A stretch of 64,000 nucleotides of DNA, taken from contig JBBDRB010000086.1 of assembly GCA_040905685.1 (NCBI GenBank), positions 28,201-92,200 of the forward strand. Reading direction: 5' to 3'. Positions 28,450 to 37,240 of this stretch are shown here, in pieces. Every line of letters begins with the position of its first letter. Position 1 is the first letter of the stretch. The notes below the pieces were generated by a model, which saw only the letters and a program-made list of their open reading frames with translations, did not search any database and was not told where the DNA came from. Source of the stretch: JBBDMU01 sp040905685. GTDB taxonomy: Bacteria > Bacteroidota > Rhodothermia > Balneolales > Natronogracilivirgulaceae. A program made the translations under genes and the position numbers.

Positions 28450-28959
28450 ATGCGCACCATTTATCTTATTTCTGTATATATCCATTTGCTGGCCATGATG
28501 GTCTGGCTTGGAGGGATGGCCTTCATGGCAATGATTGTCATCCCCGTAACCCGCAAGAAGATGTTCCGTTCGATGTCAGCCGGGTTGATACGAACCACTG
28601 GCGAACGATTTCGTCCCGTTGCCTGGGTATGTCTGTCCCTGCTGTTGGTTAGCGGTATTTTCATGCTGGGTTCCCGGGGCTTCAGCTGGGCCGATTTGTG
28701 GACGGGCCGCCTGTTTCAGGGTACCTTTGGATTGATTTTTGCTCATAAGCTGGTATTTTTCGGCGTCATCTTGTTCATAAGCGGCATCCATGATTTCTAT
28801 CTGGGACCGAAAGCGGCCCGGCTTCTATCCGGATCAGCCGATCAGCCGGTAACCGGCCGGTTCCGGAAATTATCAAGCTGGGCAGGCCGGATCAACATGC
28901 TTCTGGGGCTGATCGTAGTTATGCTGGGTGTGATGCTGGTCCGGGGTACTTTCGGATGA
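28450..28959 (+). CDS. CopD-like four-helix membrane protein
   Basis: A 169-residue integral membrane protein with four hydrophobic helices. The first helix has His in a small-residue context (YIHLLAMMVWLGGMAF), the usual CopD/DUF4149 feature, and a second His occurs in GLIFAHKLVFFG. Such proteins are linked with copper handling or membrane cytochromes. It closes the run that begins with the two YceI genes (11 bp after the Acg-like gene) and precedes the first Rrf2 gene by 86 bp. A role in copper supply to NosZ or NirK is plausible but not shown. Confidence 0.6.
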   Translation: MRTIYLISVYIHLLAMMVWLGGMAFMAMIVIPVTRKKMFRSMSAGLIRTTGERFRPVAWVCLSLLLVSGIFMLGSRGFSWADLWTGRLFQGTFGLIFAHKLVFFGVILFISGIHDFYLGPKAARLLSGSADQPVTGRFRKLSSWAGRINMLLGLIVVMLGVMLVRGTFG

Positions 28960-29011
28960 GAAGTGCATCATTTAAAAAAAATATTGCAGGAAGATTATAC
29001 TACAGTTATAT

Positions 29012-29029
29012 TAAGACAAATAAGTCTTA
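29012..29029. promoter_or_regulatory. Inverted repeat before the first Rrf2 gene
   Basis: TAAGAC and GTCTTA form perfect 6-bp arms around a 6-bp spacer, ending 16 bp before ATG 29046. The half-site resembles the AAGAT/ATCTT arms of the nearby 23-bp sites, but the spacing is shorter, so the bound dimer may be arranged differently or be a different regulator. It is a likely operator for autoregulation. Confidence 0.5.
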
Positions 29030-29045
29030 TATTGAATGGAAGAAT

Positions 29046-29504
29046 ATGGTATTATCAAAAGCGTGTACATATGGTATATTGGCTTCGTTGTATGTAGCCA
29101 GGGAAACCCATCAGGAAAATGAATTCGTTTCGATCCGGCAAATGAGCGATGAACTCAACATTTCTTTTCATTTTCTGACCAAGATCCTCCAGAAGCTGAC
29201 CAAATCGAATATTCTGATTTCTTTGAAGGGACCAAAAGGGGGCGTTGCATTGAGCCGCCCACCCAAACTCATCACTATGCTCGATATAGTTATAGCCATA
29301 GACGGACCTGACCTATTCAGTGAATGCCTTTTGGGGCTTCCCGGATGCGGGTCACAGAAACCGTGCCCGGTACATGAACAGTGGACAGCTGCCCGGGAAG
29401 ATCTGAGAATCATGTTCCAGGGCAAGACCCTTGCCGATACCTCACATGATGTAGAGGCTCTTAATTTGCGGTTGAGTCTGCCCAAAATGGAAAATAAATG
29501 GTAA
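29046..29504 (+). CDS. Rrf2-family transcriptional regulator 1 (Fe-S, NsrR/IscR-like)
   Basis: A 152-residue Rrf2 winged-helix protein: the start LSKACTYGILASLYVARE, a helix-turn-helix with FLTKILQKLTKSNILIS, and the wing KGPKGGVALSRP. Three cysteines in FSECLLGLPGCGSQKPC (Cys94, Cys101, Cys107; CX6CX5C) match the cluster-binding loop of NsrR/IscR, so it probably carries an Fe-S cluster that senses NO or redox state. The frame runs from 28956, but ATG 29046 begins the conserved fold. It lies 137 bp before a paralogue with the same cysteine spacing. Confidence 0.9.
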   Translation: MVLSKACTYGILASLYVARETHQENEFVSIRQMSDELNISFHFLTKILQKLTKSNILISLKGPKGGVALSRPPKLITMLDIVIAIDGPDLFSECLLGLPGCGSQKPCPVHEQWTAAREDLRIMFQGKTLADTSHDVEALNLRLSLPKMENKW

Positions 29505-29605
29505 AGAGATCTTAAGTCGGTAACCCTGTATTTAATTTCACCGAATAAATAAAAGCATACAAAGGAAAGATTAGTTGTTATGAAATTTAAAATTAAATAT
29601 ATTAA

Positions 29606-29628
29606 AAGATATAATACTCTTATATCTT
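29606..29628. promoter_or_regulatory. 23-bp NsrR-type operator, site A (second Rrf2 gene)
   Basis: AAGATATAA, spacer TACTC and TTATATCTT form perfect 9-bp arms, 13 bp before the ATG of the second Rrf2 gene. Total length and the AAGAT...ATCTT ends match the known E. coli NsrR site size (family knowledge). Position so close to the start suggests autorepression, and it could also control the cytochrome and nosZ genes that follow without a large gap. Confidence 0.7.
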
Positions 29629-29641
29629 AAAAATAAAACAA

Positions 29642-30058
29642 ATGTTGTTATCCAAGTCATGCCGATACGCCCTCAGAGCTTCCATTTATCTGGCTCAGCA
29701 GCCCGGCGGCGCCTATGTTTCAACCCGGAATATGTGCAGCAGTCTGGACATATCTTTTCATTATCTGATTAAGATTCTCCAAAAAATGAATAAGCATAAA
29801 CTGATCCAGTCTGAACGGGGAAACAGGGGTGGGGTCAGGCTGGCCCGCCCATCAGATCAAATATTAATGAAAGAGATCATTGAATCCATTGAAAGTGAAA
29901 GTTTTTTGACCAAATGCGTACTTGGATTTCCCGCCTGCGGGGCCCCTGACGAATGTGCCCTGCATAAGGAGTGGGTAGTTCTAAAAACCGACCTGAACCT
30001 ATTTTTCAGTCATACCTCTTTATACGCTTTATCGGTTGAGAACAACCTGAACTATTAA
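29642..30058 (+). CDS. Rrf2-family transcriptional regulator 2 (NsrR-like)
   Basis: A 138-residue Rrf2 protein with the usual start (MLLSKSCRYALRASIYLAQ), the recognition region (DISFHYLIKILQKMNKHKL) and the wing (ERGNRGGVRLARP). Cys92, Cys99 and Cys105 lie in KCVLGFPACGAPDEC with the same CX6CX5C pattern as the first Rrf2 protein. An NO-sensing Fe-S role is the best inference because the gene is preceded by an NsrR-type operator and followed 29 bp later by the cytochrome c and nosZ genes. A split of duties between the two paralogues is likely but unseen. Confidence 0.9.
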   Translation: MLLSKSCRYALRASIYLAQQPGGAYVSTRNMCSSLDISFHYLIKILQKMNKHKLIQSERGNRGGVRLARPSDQILMKEIIESIESESFLTKCVLGFPACGAPDECALHKEWVVLKTDLNLFFSHTSLYALSVENNLNY

Positions 30059-30087
30059 AGATAATAATCACTTAAATCCTAATTAAT

Positions 30088-30579
30088 ATGAAGTCCCTTA
30101 TAACAGTCTCTTTTCTGATCCTTCTCTTCGGAACCGTCGCCTGCGGAGCCGGGGAGTCCGGCAACGAACACACGTCTGCTGACCGGCAGAATGACTCGGG
30201 CGACGCAGCACTTACGGCTTTTGAACTCGACCATGGACTCGGACCCATAACGGAAAACGTTGAAATTGGCGATGACATCGATCAGGCAAAAGCCAAAAAC
30301 GGTTTTGAGATCTTCGACATGAAGTGCGCGGCCTGCCACCGAATGGACAGCCGCCTTGTGGGCCCCCCGTTAGGTGATGTCACCGAGAAGAGAAGCCCGG
30401 AATACATAATGAATTTTATCCTCAATCCCGAGGAAAATACGAAAAAGCATCCTGTGGGCCAGGAGTTGCTGAAAGAATATATGATGCAAATGACCTTCCA
30501 GAACGTATCGGAACCGGAAGCCCGGCAGATCCTGGAGTATTTTCGTCATGTAAATCAAACAGGGGAAGAAGTCCTCTAA
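30088..30579 (+). CDS. Monoheme cytochrome c lipoprotein of the nos cluster
   Basis: A 163-residue protein with a lipoprotein signal ending at Cys19 (LLFGTVACGAG), an acidic linker, and a class I cytochrome c domain: heme motif CAACH (Cys80, Cys83, His84), RLVGPPLGDV and a methionine-rich YMMQMTF segment that offers the axial Met. It likely hands electrons to NosZ, encoded 32 bp downstream, as clade II nos clusters lack a NosR flavoprotein and use cytochromes. It sits on the periplasmic side. Confidence 0.9.
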   Translation: MKSLITVSFLILLFGTVACGAGESGNEHTSADRQNDSGDAALTAFELDHGLGPITENVEIGDDIDQAKAKNGFEIFDMKCAACHRMDSRLVGPPLGDVTEKRSPEYIMNFILNPEENTKKHPVGQELLKEYMMQMTFQNVSEPEARQILEYFRHVNQTGEEVL

Positions 30580-30611
30580 CTCAATCATTTATTAGAACCA
30601 GGAACAATATT

Positions 30612-32576
30612 ATGAAATCAAATCAACTAAAAATCATACTGGGGAGCTCGCTGCTGGCTTTGGTCGTTATGGTCTTCTACAACTGCTCAGCCGACACGGC
30701 TGATGTAATGGGTACCCGGGATGCAGCGTCCAAAGTGTATGTGGCGCCCGGCGAACATGATGAATATTATGCTTTCTTGTCGGGTGGCTACAGTGGCCAG
30801 GTAAGCGTATGGGGATTGCCCTCGGGAAGGATGTTCAAGAACATATCGGTTTTCTCCCAGTATCCCGAAACTGGTTACGGTTATTCTGAAGAAACAAAAC
30901 CTCTGCTTCAGAGCAGCTATGGATTTATACCATGGGATGATTCTCATCATCCCAACTTCTCGAGAACCAACAGTTCACCGGATGGCCGCTGGCTGTTTAT
31001 CAATGCCAACAACACGCCGAGAATTGCCCGGATTGACCTGAAATCATTTGAAACGCATGAGATCATAGAATTGCCGAATACAGGAGGGAATCACGCATCT
31101 TCATTTGTTACCGAAAACACCGAGTACATCATCGGGGCCACCCGGTTCAGCATTCCATATGACGCCGATCTGGACGTGCCCATTTCATCCTATAAGGAAA
31201 ATTTTGACGGAGCTTTTACTTTCATCGGGGTGGATCCGGAAAGCGGAATGATGAGCGTGGATTTTCAGATCAAAATGCCCCCCTATCATTATGACCTGGG
31301 CCAGGCAGGCATTGGCAAATCCGGAGACTGGGTATTTTTCACAACCTACAACACCGAACAGGCTCATTCCCTGCTCGAAGTCAGCGCTTCGGAATTCGAT
31401 AAAGATTACATCGTGGCCGTTAACTGGAAGAAAGCCGCAGAGTACGTCAAAGCCGGCCATGGTGAACTTATCGACACGGAATATTACCATAATTACCGCA
31501 CCGAAGATAATGGTATGGCCGTTTCGGATGTAAAGGATCAGGTCAGGCTGATTAATCCGGCCGATGTCCCGGGCATGATCTATTTTCTGCCTACCCCTAA
31601 ATCGCCCCACGGCGTCGATGTTGACCCCACCGGTGAGTTTCTGGTGGCCGGGGGTAAACTGGCGACCACCATTCCTGTTCATTCATTCACCAGAATGCTG
31701 GAAGCTATTGAAAATGAAAGCTTCTCCGATTATGACAATGGCATTCCCATACTTGAGTACGAGACGACTATAGCCGGTGAAGTTGAAAATCCCGGTTTGG
31801 GTCCGCTTCATACCGAGTTCGACGGAGAGGGAAATGCCTACACCTCGGTCTATATTTCCTCGGAGATCGTTAAATGGTCGCTAACGGATTTTACGGTCAC
31901 CGACCGGATCGATTCCTACTATTCAATTGGTCACCTGATGATTACCGGCGGCGACACGCCCGACCCGGACAACAAGTACATGCTCGGCCTGACCAAGACC
32001 TCCCGTGACCGGTTCCTGCCGGTCGGACCCAAACAGCTGCATCCGGCCCAGCTGTATGATATCTCGGGTGATAAAATGGAGCTGCTGCTGGATTTCCCGA
32101 CCTATGGGGAACCCCACTATGCACAGGCTATTGCAGCCAATAAGCTGAACGTCAACTCCAAAAGGATCTATGACCTGCAAGCCAATGCCCACCCCCAGGT
32201 CACCAAACGGCCTCGTGAGGCTCGGGTAGAGCGGAACGGCAGTACGGTCAACGTTTACATGACCTCCATCCGCAGTCACTTCACACCCGATAATATTGAA
32301 GGGATCAAAGTCGGGGATACCGTCTTTTTCCACATCACCAATGTAGAACAGGATTGGGATATGGTACACGGATTCGCTATCAAAGGCATGGAAAATTCAG
32401 AGATTCTGTTTGCACCGGGTGAGACCAAAACCATAAAGTGGGAACCGAAGCGAACCGGTATTTTTCCCTTCTACTGCACCGCTTTCTGTTCGGCTTTGCA
32501 TCAGGAGATGCAGGGATACGTACGGGTATCGGCAGCCGATTCCGACGTGCAGTTAACATGGGGAACAGGGGAATAA
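30612..32576 (+). CDS. nosZ: Nitrous-oxide reductase, clade II (Sec type)
   Basis: A 654-residue enzyme reducing N2O to N2. The N-terminus has no twin-arginine motif but a Sec-type helix ending at FYNCS, typical of clade II; the Cys could be lipidated. A seven-bladed propeller carries the CuZ histidines (WDDSHHPNF, GGNHAS, KSPHGVDV, PLHTEFDG, GHLMI, GEPHYAQ). The C-terminal cupredoxin domain has the CuA motif with Cys622, Cys626, His630 and Met633 (CTAFCSALHQEM). It begins the nos operon proper and is followed 17 bp later by a NosB-like gene. Confidence 0.97.
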   Translation: MKSNQLKIILGSSLLALVVMVFYNCSADTADVMGTRDAASKVYVAPGEHDEYYAFLSGGYSGQVSVWGLPSGRMFKNISVFSQYPETGYGYSEETKPLLQSSYGFIPWDDSHHPNFSRTNSSPDGRWLFINANNTPRIARIDLKSFETHEIIELPNTGGNHASSFVTENTEYIIGATRFSIPYDADLDVPISSYKENFDGAFTFIGVDPESGMMSVDFQIKMPPYHYDLGQAGIGKSGDWVFFTTYNTEQAHSLLEVSASEFDKDYIVAVNWKKAAEYVKAGHGELIDTEYYHNYRTEDNGMAVSDVKDQVRLINPADVPGMIYFLPTPKSPHGVDVDPTGEFLVAGGKLATTIPVHSFTRMLEAIENESFSDYDNGIPILEYETTIAGEVENPGLGPLHTEFDGEGNAYTSVYISSEIVKWSLTDFTVTDRIDSYYSIGHLMITGGDTPDPDNKYMLGLTKTSRDRFLPVGPKQLHPAQLYDISGDKMELLLDFPTYGEPHYAQAIAANKLNVNSKRIYDLQANAHPQVTKRPREARVERNGSTVNVYMTSIRSHFTPDNIEGIKVGDTVFFHITNVEQDWDMVHGFAIKGMENSEILFAPGETKTIKWEPKRTGIFPFYCTAFCSALHQEMQGYVRVSAADSDVQLTWGTGE

Positions 32577-32593
32577 TCACAGAAGGTATTACA

Positions 32594-33175
32594 ATGAGCA
32601 TGAAATCAAGATTATTAATGGCAGCAGGTGCTTTGATGCTGATTGCCGTGTACTGTATGCCTATTTGGTCGATCACTTTGACCGCGCCGCAATATCCCGA
32701 CGGATTAGGCATGTTTATTTCGGTTAATAATATAGCCGGCCGTGACCAGCACGACTTACAGAACATTAATATTTTGAACCACTACGTGGGCATGCGTCCC
32801 ATTGTTCCGGATGAGATACCCGAACTGGATCTGATGCCCTGGCTGTTTGCCGGACTCATCGTTACGGGTCTGGCTGTGGCGGCCATGGGTAAACCCAGCT
32901 TCATCATCGCCTGGCTGATCTTATTTTCCCTGTGCGGCACTGCAGGTTTTGTTGATTTCTACATGTGGGGATATGACTATGGCCATAACCTTGATCCAAA
33001 GGCAGCCATAAAGATACCCGGTGAAAGCTATCAGCCGCCACTGTTGGGAACCCAACAGATGCTGAACATACGAGCCGCATCCTATCCGTACTGGGGTAGC
33101 TTGTTCATCGGCATCTCTTTCTTTATGGGTGGGATAGCCACCTGGCTTGAATATAAACCTAATAAAAAAGGATGA
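32594..33175 (+). CDS. NosB-like membrane protein of clade II nos clusters
   Basis: A 193-residue protein with about four membrane helices (LLMAAGALMLIAVYCMPIW, LMPWLFAGLIVTGLAVAAM, FIIAWLILFSLCGTAGF, WGSLFIGISFFMGGIATW). The loop after the first helix (APQYPDGLGMFI, NHYVGMRPI) is the kind seen in membrane proteins encoded between nosZ and nosL/nosD in Bacteroidota. A frame is open from 32438, but ATG 32594 starts the first helix. Its exact role in NosZ electron supply or maturation is not known. Confidence 0.7.
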   Translation: MSMKSRLLMAAGALMLIAVYCMPIWSITLTAPQYPDGLGMFISVNNIAGRDQHDLQNINILNHYVGMRPIVPDEIPELDLMPWLFAGLIVTGLAVAAMGKPSFIIAWLILFSLCGTAGFVDFYMWGYDYGHNLDPKAAIKIPGESYQPPLLGTQQMLNIRAASYPYWGSLFIGISFFMGGIATWLEYKPNKKG

Positions 33176-33182
33176 CGCTAGC

Positions 33183-33668
33183 ATGTACAAATTGTTTTTC
33201 TTACTGCTGTTCATAACCTGGACAGCCCCGAGTTGTACCGACCTGGAAAACTCCGGTCCCAAGGCCGTTTATCAAACCGTTTCAACGGAAAAGCAATACT
33301 GCGCTTTTTGTAGCCAGAAACTGAAAAGCCCCCGTTACGGTGGCGAGCTTACCAACCCCGATGGCACAAAGCTGAGTTTCCGCTCGGTCGAATGCGTTGC
33401 AGGATATGTAGCCAATCAGGGATTGCAAACCACGGACAACATAAGGGTGGTCGACTTTATAGACGCAAAAACGCTATTAAAGGTTGAAGAGGCCCTTTTC
33501 CTGCACAGTCCGAACCTGGGCAGCCCGAATGGGATGGATCTTGCTGCCATCGAAAAAAGCAATACGGAAATGCAGGAAAAAATTGAGCGGGTTTATCCCG
33601 GCCGGTATATAGAATGGCCGGAAGTCGTGCAGCGGGTCATCCATTCCGGTTACGCACAACATCATTAA
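33183..33668 (+). CDS. NosL-like lipoprotein 1, variant copper motif
   Basis: A 161-residue lipoprotein (lipobox PSC, Cys18). A NosL-like core follows with YCAFCSQKL (Cys40, Cys43), then FRSVECVAGYVAN. NosL is the copper chaperone for NosZ and normally carries CxxCxM; here the Met position is Gln45. ATG 33183 lies 7 bp after the NosB-like gene, inside a longer open frame. A second NosL follows after 11 bp with the canonical motif, so this copy may have a different partner or metal affinity. Confidence 0.75.
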   Translation: MYKLFFLLLFITWTAPSCTDLENSGPKAVYQTVSTEKQYCAFCSQKLKSPRYGGELTNPDGTKLSFRSVECVAGYVANQGLQTTDNIRVVDFIDAKTLLKVEEALFLHSPNLGSPNGMDLAAIEKSNTEMQEKIERVYPGRYIEWPEVVQRVIHSGYAQHH

Positions 33669-33679
33669 TAAGGAACCCT

Positions 33680-34150
33680 ATGAACAAACTGCTGCTTCTG
33701 TTCTTCATCATCTTGCTGGCTGTGGTACACGCCTGCAATCCCGAACGCCAGGAAATATTCTACGGAGAAGAGGAATGTGCCCATTGTAGCATGATTATCA
33801 GCAATCCACAATATTCCAGTCAGCTACTGACCGTTAAAGGCAGGCACTATAACTTTGACGCTATCGAATGCCTGTCTGCCTTTATTGAAAGTGGTAATAT
33901 GAAACAGGAGGAGATCCATAGCTTATGGGTCCGGGGCTTTAATGATGAAGAATGGGTGCCGGCCGAACAGGCCCATTTCCTGAAGAGCCACAATCTGGTC
34001 AGCCCGATGAGCCTGAATATAAGCGCTTACTGCGACAGGGATGCTGCCGAAGAATATCAGCGAAGCCATAGCGGTGAGATACTTGCCTGGGCTGAGGTCC
34101 GGGATCTTGTTCGCCTGGAATGGTTCACCCCGTCAATAGAAAACCCATGA
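33680..34150 (+). CDS. nosL: NosL copper lipoprotein 2 (canonical)
   Basis: A 156-residue lipoprotein with the signal ending at Cys19 (VVHACNPE) and the classic NosL motif ECAHCSMII (Cys33, Cys36, Met38), followed by FDAIECLSAF. NosL binds Cu(I) and delivers it for the CuZ site. ATG 33680 starts the signal peptide; the open frame upstream is only the neighbouring gene in another frame. Its stop overlaps the nosD start (ATGA). Confidence 0.9.
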   Translation: MNKLLLLFFIILLAVVHACNPERQEIFYGEEECAHCSMIISNPQYSSQLLTVKGRHYNFDAIECLSAFIESGNMKQEEIHSLWVRGFNDEEWVPAEQAHFLKSHNLVSPMSLNISAYCDRDAAEEYQRSHSGEILAWAEVRDLVRLEWFTPSIENP

Positions 34151-35400
34151 ATACACAAACACCTTTGTTAGCCGTGCTTGCCCTATCGGTCTTTTCCATG
34201 GTCATAACCGAATCGTTGATGTCCCAGACCCTGAAAGTGGGGCCGGACCAAGCCATCACTTCTCTCGAAGAGGCTTTTGAAAAAGCCTCTAATGGCGATA
34301 CCATAACCGTTCAGGGCGGCACGTACCGGGAATCACCGCTGCTGATCGATAAAAGCATCGTTCTCCTTGGTGTGGACCGGCCGGTTCTGGATGGGGAGCA
34401 TGAGCATGAGATCCTGGTTATTCAGGCCGACAATGTGGTGATTGATGGATTCCTGTTTTCCAATTCCGCCATGAGCCATACCAGGGATCATGCCGCCATA
34501 CGGCTCAACGGCGTAAGTGGCGGTGAAATCCGGAACAATCACCTGGACAATAATTTCTTCGGGATCTATCTGGCCCGGTCACAGGATGTGAGCGTGACCC
34601 ATAACATTATCCGCGCTTACGGCACGAGGGAATCGACTTCGGCTAATGGCATCCATCTTTGGGATTCAAGCCGGATCCGGATTGAAAGCAATCAGGTTTA
34701 CGGCCATAGAGACGGCATCTATCTTGAAAGCGTGCGGGACAGCGATGTAGTTAATAACCTGGCCGAAAAAAACCTGAGATACGGCCTGCATTTTATGTTC
34801 TCCAATGATTGCCATTACCTGAACAACACCTTTCGCGTAAACGGGGCCGGGGTGGCCGTCATGTACTCCAACCGTGTGGAGATGAAACATAACCGGTTTG
34901 AAGATAACTGGGGAACATCAGCCTATGGACTCCTGCTGAAAGATATCAACGACAGCCTGATCTTAGATAATCTTTTTAAGAGGAACACCACGGCAATCCG
35001 GATGGAAGGCACCAACAGGATTGAAGTCAGGAACAACAGATTTATCCAAAACGGCTCGGCCGTCAGGCTTATGTCCAACAGCATGGATAATCGATTTGAG
35101 CACAATAATTTTATTGGCAACAGCTTTGACGTATCGACGAACAGCCGCCGGGCCAACAGCATCTTTCATCAGAACTATTGGAGCGCTTATACGGGTTATG
35201 ACCTTAGCGGAGATGGTTTCGGCGAAGTTCCATTTCATCCGGTCCGTCTGTTCTCGCTGCTCATCGGGCGCAATGAAACGGCCATGATGCTCATGCGCAG
35301 CTTTTTTGTGGATTTGCTTGACCATGCCGAGCGCGTGTTTCCCGTGTTAACGCCCGCAGCCCTCGTGGACGAGCAACCAAGAATGAAAGAGTGGAAATAA
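34147..35400 (+). CDS. nosD: NosD periplasmic copper-processing beta-helix protein
   Basis: A 417-residue protein with a signal peptide (LALSVFSMVITESLMSQ) and many CASH-type beta-helix repeats (GEIRNNHLDNNFFGIYL, RIESNQVYGHRDGIYL, DVVNNLAEKNLRYGLHF, IEVRNNRFIQNGSAVRL). It is the periplasmic partner of the NosFY ABC complex that matures the CuZ site. It starts in the ATGA overlap with nosL and its TAA overlaps the nosF start by one base, which shows tight coupling. Confidence 0.95.
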   Translation: MNTQTPLLAVLALSVFSMVITESLMSQTLKVGPDQAITSLEEAFEKASNGDTITVQGGTYRESPLLIDKSIVLLGVDRPVLDGEHEHEILVIQADNVVIDGFLFSNSAMSHTRDHAAIRLNGVSGGEIRNNHLDNNFFGIYLARSQDVSVTHNIIRAYGTRESTSANGIHLWDSSRIRIESNQVYGHRDGIYLESVRDSDVVNNLAEKNLRYGLHFMFSNDCHYLNNTFRVNGAGVAVMYSNRVEMKHNRFEDNWGTSAYGLLLKDINDSLILDNLFKRNTTAIRMEGTNRIEVRNNRFIQNGSAVRLMSNSMDNRFEHNNFIGNSFDVSTNSRRANSIFHQNYWSAYTGYDLSGDGFGEVPFHPVRLFSLLIGRNETAMMLMRSFFVDLLDHAERVFPVLTPAALVDEQPRMKEWK

Positions 35401-36110
35401 TGATTCAAATAGAAAAACTCAATAAACGCTTTGGCCGCCACAAAGCCATCGATGACCTGGATCTGGTAATCAAACGCGGTCAGGTAACGGCCATACTTGG
35501 ACCCAACGGGGCAGGCAAGACCACCCTGATCAAAAGTATGCTGGGCCTGGTAAATCCCGACTCGGGCACGGTCCGGGTAAAAGATGTTACGGTGAATGGA
35601 AATTGCGCCTACCGCGAAGACATCGGTTACATGCCGCAGCTGGTCCGCTACCCGGAAAATCTGACCGTGACCGAGATCCTTGACATGATCAGGGATCTGC
35701 GTAACTATCCGGAAAATGCGGATATGGATCTGTATAAGCAGTTCAATCTCGATAAGGAAATCAACAAACCCTTCCGACATCTGTCGGGGGGCAACAAACA
35801 GAAAATGAGCGCCGTACTGGCTTTCATGTTCCGCCCGGAGATCATGTTCCTGGATGAACCCACTACCGGACTGGATCCTTTGTCGAGCAGCCTGCTGAAA
35901 GACAAGATCGTCATGGAGAAAAACCGTGAAGCGACAACCATTCTGACCTCTCATATCATGAGCGAAATTCAGGAACTGGCCGACCGGGTCATCTACCTGA
36001 TAGACGGCCATATCCATTTTGACAGCACCGTGCAGGCGCTGTTGGGAGAGACGGATGAACCCATTCTGGAGCGGGCTATTGCCAGTTTAATGAAAGGAGT
36101 TGCCGCATGA
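35400..36110 (+). CDS. nosF: NosF ABC-transporter ATPase
   Basis: A 236-residue ATP-binding protein: Walker A GPNGAGKTT, signature LSGGNKQKMS and Walker B IMFLDEPTTGLD, with the switch His in LTSHIMSE. It powers NosD-NosY work on CuZ assembly. The frame extends upstream to GTG 35391, but ATG 35400 overlapping the nosD stop (TAATG) is the natural start. The stop overlaps the nosY start by 4 bp. Confidence 0.95.
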   Translation: MIQIEKLNKRFGRHKAIDDLDLVIKRGQVTAILGPNGAGKTTLIKSMLGLVNPDSGTVRVKDVTVNGNCAYREDIGYMPQLVRYPENLTVTEILDMIRDLRNYPENADMDLYKQFNLDKEINKPFRHLSGGNKQKMSAVLAFMFRPEIMFLDEPTTGLDPLSSSLLKDKIVMEKNREATTILTSHIMSEIQELADRVIYLIDGHIHFDSTVQALLGETDEPILERAIASLMKGVAA

Positions 36111-36895
36111 TGGTCCTGAAAGTATTAAAATACCAGTTGAGGGATGCCCTGCGAAGCAAGTGGATTATCCTGTATTTCCTGTTCTTTTTTTTGATCACCG
36201 ATGCCTTATTCCGGTTTACCGGCGATGGCGATCAGGTGATCACCAGCCTGATGAATGTCGTGCTTATGGTCATCCCTTTTTTTAGCATAGTCCTTGGGGT
36301 TATGTACCTGTACCATTCCAGGGAATACATTGAGCTGCTGCTGTGCCAGCCCGTCCAACGCGAGCACCTGTTCTGGGGTTTGTACGGGGGGGTATCCATC
36401 CCGCTGATGCTGGCATTTTCAGCAGGTGTGATCCTTCCGTTTATCCTTCATTCGGGCCTGTCCTGGCAGCAGCTGCAGCTGGCGTTGATGCTGGTGTTTA
36501 CGGGTATGCTGCTGACCATCGTCTTCGTTGCCATAGCCTGTTATCTGGCCCTGGCTTTTGAGGACCGCATCAGAGGGCTTGGCATCGCTCTGGCGATATG
36601 CCTGTTTTTTACCGTGATTTATGACGGATTGATTCTGTTGTTTATATATAGCTTTTCAGATTATCCGTTGCAGCAGCCCGTGATCGTCTTGTCGATGCTC
36701 AACCCGATCGACCTCGGACGCATTATCCTGTTGCTCAACTTTGACGTATCGACCCTGATGGGCTTTACAGGAGCGGTTTTTCAGCGTTTCTTTGGCAGTG
36801 CGACCGGTCAGCTGGCCAGCATTTCAGCTATGCTGACCTGGATCGCCATTCCCTGTTGGCTGGGTCGACGTGCCTTCACGAAAAAAGATTTCTAA
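36107..36895 (+). CDS. nosY: NosY ABC-transporter permease
   Basis: A 262-residue membrane protein with six hydrophobic helices, starting MMVLKVLKYQLRDALRSKW as ABC-2-type permeases do, and with the NosY-like segment LNPIDLGRIILLLNFDVS before the last helices. It forms the membrane part of NosDFY. It is the last of the tightly overlapping nosL-D-F-Y run; a cupin gene follows after 27 bp. Confidence 0.93.
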   Translation: MMVLKVLKYQLRDALRSKWIILYFLFFFLITDALFRFTGDGDQVITSLMNVVLMVIPFFSIVLGVMYLYHSREYIELLLCQPVQREHLFWGLYGGVSIPLMLAFSAGVILPFILHSGLSWQQLQLALMLVFTGMLLTIVFVAIACYLALAFEDRIRGLGIALAICLFFTVIYDGLILLFIYSFSDYPLQQPVIVLSMLNPIDLGRIILLLNFDVSTLMGFTGAVFQRFFGSATGQLASISAMLTWIAIPCWLGRRAFTKKDF

Positions 36896-36922
36896 CCCAC
36901 CACCACGAAACGAGGATATATC

Positions 36923-37240
36923 ATGGAATATCTGACCGAATGCAACCTCAATGATAAACTACTATCGGAACTGCCCGAACGCGGCATCTTCAGCAAGACC
37001 CTGATGAAAAATGACCATACCAGTGTGGTACTGATGCAACTGGCAAAAGGAGAGGACCTGAACGAACATACCTCCAAATACGCCTGCCTGCTTCAGGTCC
37101 TGGATGGAAAAGGCAATCTTTTCTTGAACGGACGTCAGATTGCACTGAATCCCGGTAAACTTATTTTTATGGATCCCAATGCCCCTCACTCTGTAACCGC
37201 CTCGGAAAACCTGAATTTTGTTTTATATCTGCTAAAATAA
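36923..37240 (+). CDS. Small cupin-domain protein
   Basis: A 105-residue single cupin barrel. The first conserved motif reads GEDLNEHTSKYACLLQVLDG (one His and no second His, so the metal site is partial) and the second DPNAPHSVTASENLNF supplies a His. Single-cupin proteins at the end of denitrification clusters are common, but their function is not settled; they may bind a metal or small ligand. The gene lies between nosY and the FMN-barrel-like gene on the same strand. Confidence 0.8.
   Translation: MEYLTECNLNDKLLSELPERGIFSKTLMKNDHTSVVLMQLAKGEDLNEHTSKYACLLQVLDGKGNLFLNGRQIALNPGKLIFMDPNAPHSVTASENLNFVLYLLK

Noticed and set aside
36100..36285. Short plus-strand frames inside nosY.
   Set aside because: They are out-of-frame shadows; the nosY frame explains the region with proper membrane helices.
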